Part shown: piece by piece, positions 49,804 through 50,279 of the stretch
How the letters are laid out: each line of letters begins with the position of its first letter
Position numbering within the stretch: the first letter of the stretch is position 1
Origin: Marinomonas rhizomae
GTDB lineage: Bacteria > Pseudomonadota > Gammaproteobacteria > Pseudomonadales > Marinomonadaceae
Assembly (NCBI RefSeq): GCF_003315485.1
Contig: NZ_QNSE01000021.1
Coordinates: 1-50,279 of the forward strand
Reading direction: 5' to 3'
Length of the DNA: 50,279 bases
Position numbers and translations under genes: made by a program
The notes under the pieces: generated by a model
Databases searched by the model: none
Seen by the model: only the letters and a program-made list of their open reading frames with translations
Told to the model about the DNA's origin: nothing

Positions 49804-50274
49804 CCTAAAGATAAGGAGTTCAAATTGAATAAAGTTGTATATGTACCTGCACATTTCCAAGCGATAGGTAAAGAAGTCACAAAGAAAGTTGCCACAGGTG
49901 AAAAGAAGGCTGGATTTTTTGGTGGAGAAAAGGATGTCACCAAAAAAGTAAAGGAATGGGAGCAGACAGGATTCTCTGATCGATGGGTTGATGGCGAGCG
50001 TTTATCTAATGATATAGCTGGTGCCGTAGATGAATTGAATAAAAATGGTTATGAAGTTGTAACAGTAACATCAGTTACATCTGGAAATTATGATTACAGT
50101 TATAAATCAACGGGCAGCGGCCATAATGGCGACTCAGGTTATGGTTACGGTTACGGGTATAGCTACACCGAGGGAGTAACTATAATTGCTAAAAAATCGG
50201 TATAACAAAGCAATTAAAATCCGCCCACAAAAGACGTGGGCTGGACTCGCTACCGCTCGCCTTTTATTGCGGCG
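49799..50274 (+). mobile_element. Gene cassette 4 (second copy of duplicated cassette)
   Basis: This is an exact-length 476-bp copy of cassette 3. The only difference I found is G at 49948 against A at 49472. Confidence 0.88.
49825..50205 (+). CDS. Cassette-encoded Gly/Tyr-rich-tail protein, copy 2
   Basis: This is the second copy of the 126-residue protein, with the same AAGGAG and TTG start, the same GYGYGYGYSYTEG tail, and Val in place of Ile in the KKxKEWEQ segment. Intact reading frames in both copies indicate a recent duplication or continuing selection. Function is unknown. Confidence 0.7.
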   Translation: MNKVVYVPAHFQAIGKEVTKKVATGEKKAGFFGGEKDVTKKVKEWEQTGFSDRWVDGERLSNDIAGAVDELNKNGYEVVTVTSVTSGNYDYSYKSTGSGHNGDSGYGYGYGYSYTEGVTIIAKKSV

Positions 50275-50279
50275 TTAAG
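50203..50279 (+). other. attC site of cassette 4, at window edge
   Basis: This copy of the previous attC ends GGCGTTAAG. The bases after the G (TTAAG) differ from TTATACC, so a new, different cassette begins at 50275 and the array continues beyond the window. Confidence 0.82.

Overview
The window looks like chromosomal DNA of a marine, metabolically versatile gammaproteobacterium, most likely Marinomonas or a close Oceanospirillales relative. This is inferred from moderate GC, gene families and layout, and was not checked by a search. It is dominated by scavenging of organic nitrogen (hydantoins or pyrimidines, allantoin and other ureides, amides, ethanolamine), with a siderophore-iron island and the front end of a chromosomal integron.

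Region by region. 1-182 is the right end of an IS3-family element that has cut off a dihydropyrimidinase/hydantoinase gene after codon 122. 183-3475 (minus strand) is a hydantoin/pyrimidine catabolic operon: carbamoylase, NCS1 permease, broken hydantoinase. 3736-4383 is a RutR-like TetR regulator. 4658-11192 is a complete coenzyme F420 module: cofG, cofH, cofD, cofC, cofE, an NADPH:F420 oxidoreductase and a luciferase-like F420-type oxidoreductase. ACC-N4-GGT palindromes resembling the RutR operator lie in front of both the hydantoin operon and the F420 operon, and one covers the predicted cofG start point. This is the most unusual part of the window: it suggests an F420H2-dependent, RutR-like-regulated ring-reduction route feeding hydantoinase and carbamoylase.

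11355-17405 holds mixed genes: a membrane-bound AraC regulator, a DUF805 protein, a lipoprotein, a diguanylate cyclase, a LysR regulator with a divergent HPP membrane protein, and an acetyltransferase. 17497-28537 is a second nitrogen block: a polar amino-acid-type ABC transporter, an RpiR regulator, an amidase, a gamma-glutamyltranspeptidase-like amidohydrolase (HpxW-like), a TauE/SafE exporter, a PucG-type aminotransferase, allantoate amidohydrolase and a small cupin. 28699-37456 is a full Fec-type iron system (FecBCDE, an FhuF-like reductase, a FecA-type receptor with signalling domain, FecR, FecI). It sits inside the ureide locus, which resumes at 37652-41721 with PuuE allantoinase, an Asp/Glu/hydantoin racemase, a GntR regulator and a second NCS1 permease.

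41809-46887 is a short ethanolamine pathway (permease, EutC, EutB, AraC regulator) with no microcompartment genes. 46921-50279 is an integron: an IntI-type integrase with a LexA box, an attI region and four cassettes with attC sites. The last two are a 476-bp tandem duplication differing at one base, and the array runs off the window.

Regulatory sites visible in the sequence include RutR-like, RpiR-type (TGAAAC-N4-GTTTCA) and GntR-type (ATTGTATACAAT) operators, three sigma-54-like promoters in front of nitrogen genes, two Fur-like boxes at the Fec genes, and several hairpin terminators. No tRNA, rRNA or CRISPR array was recognised.
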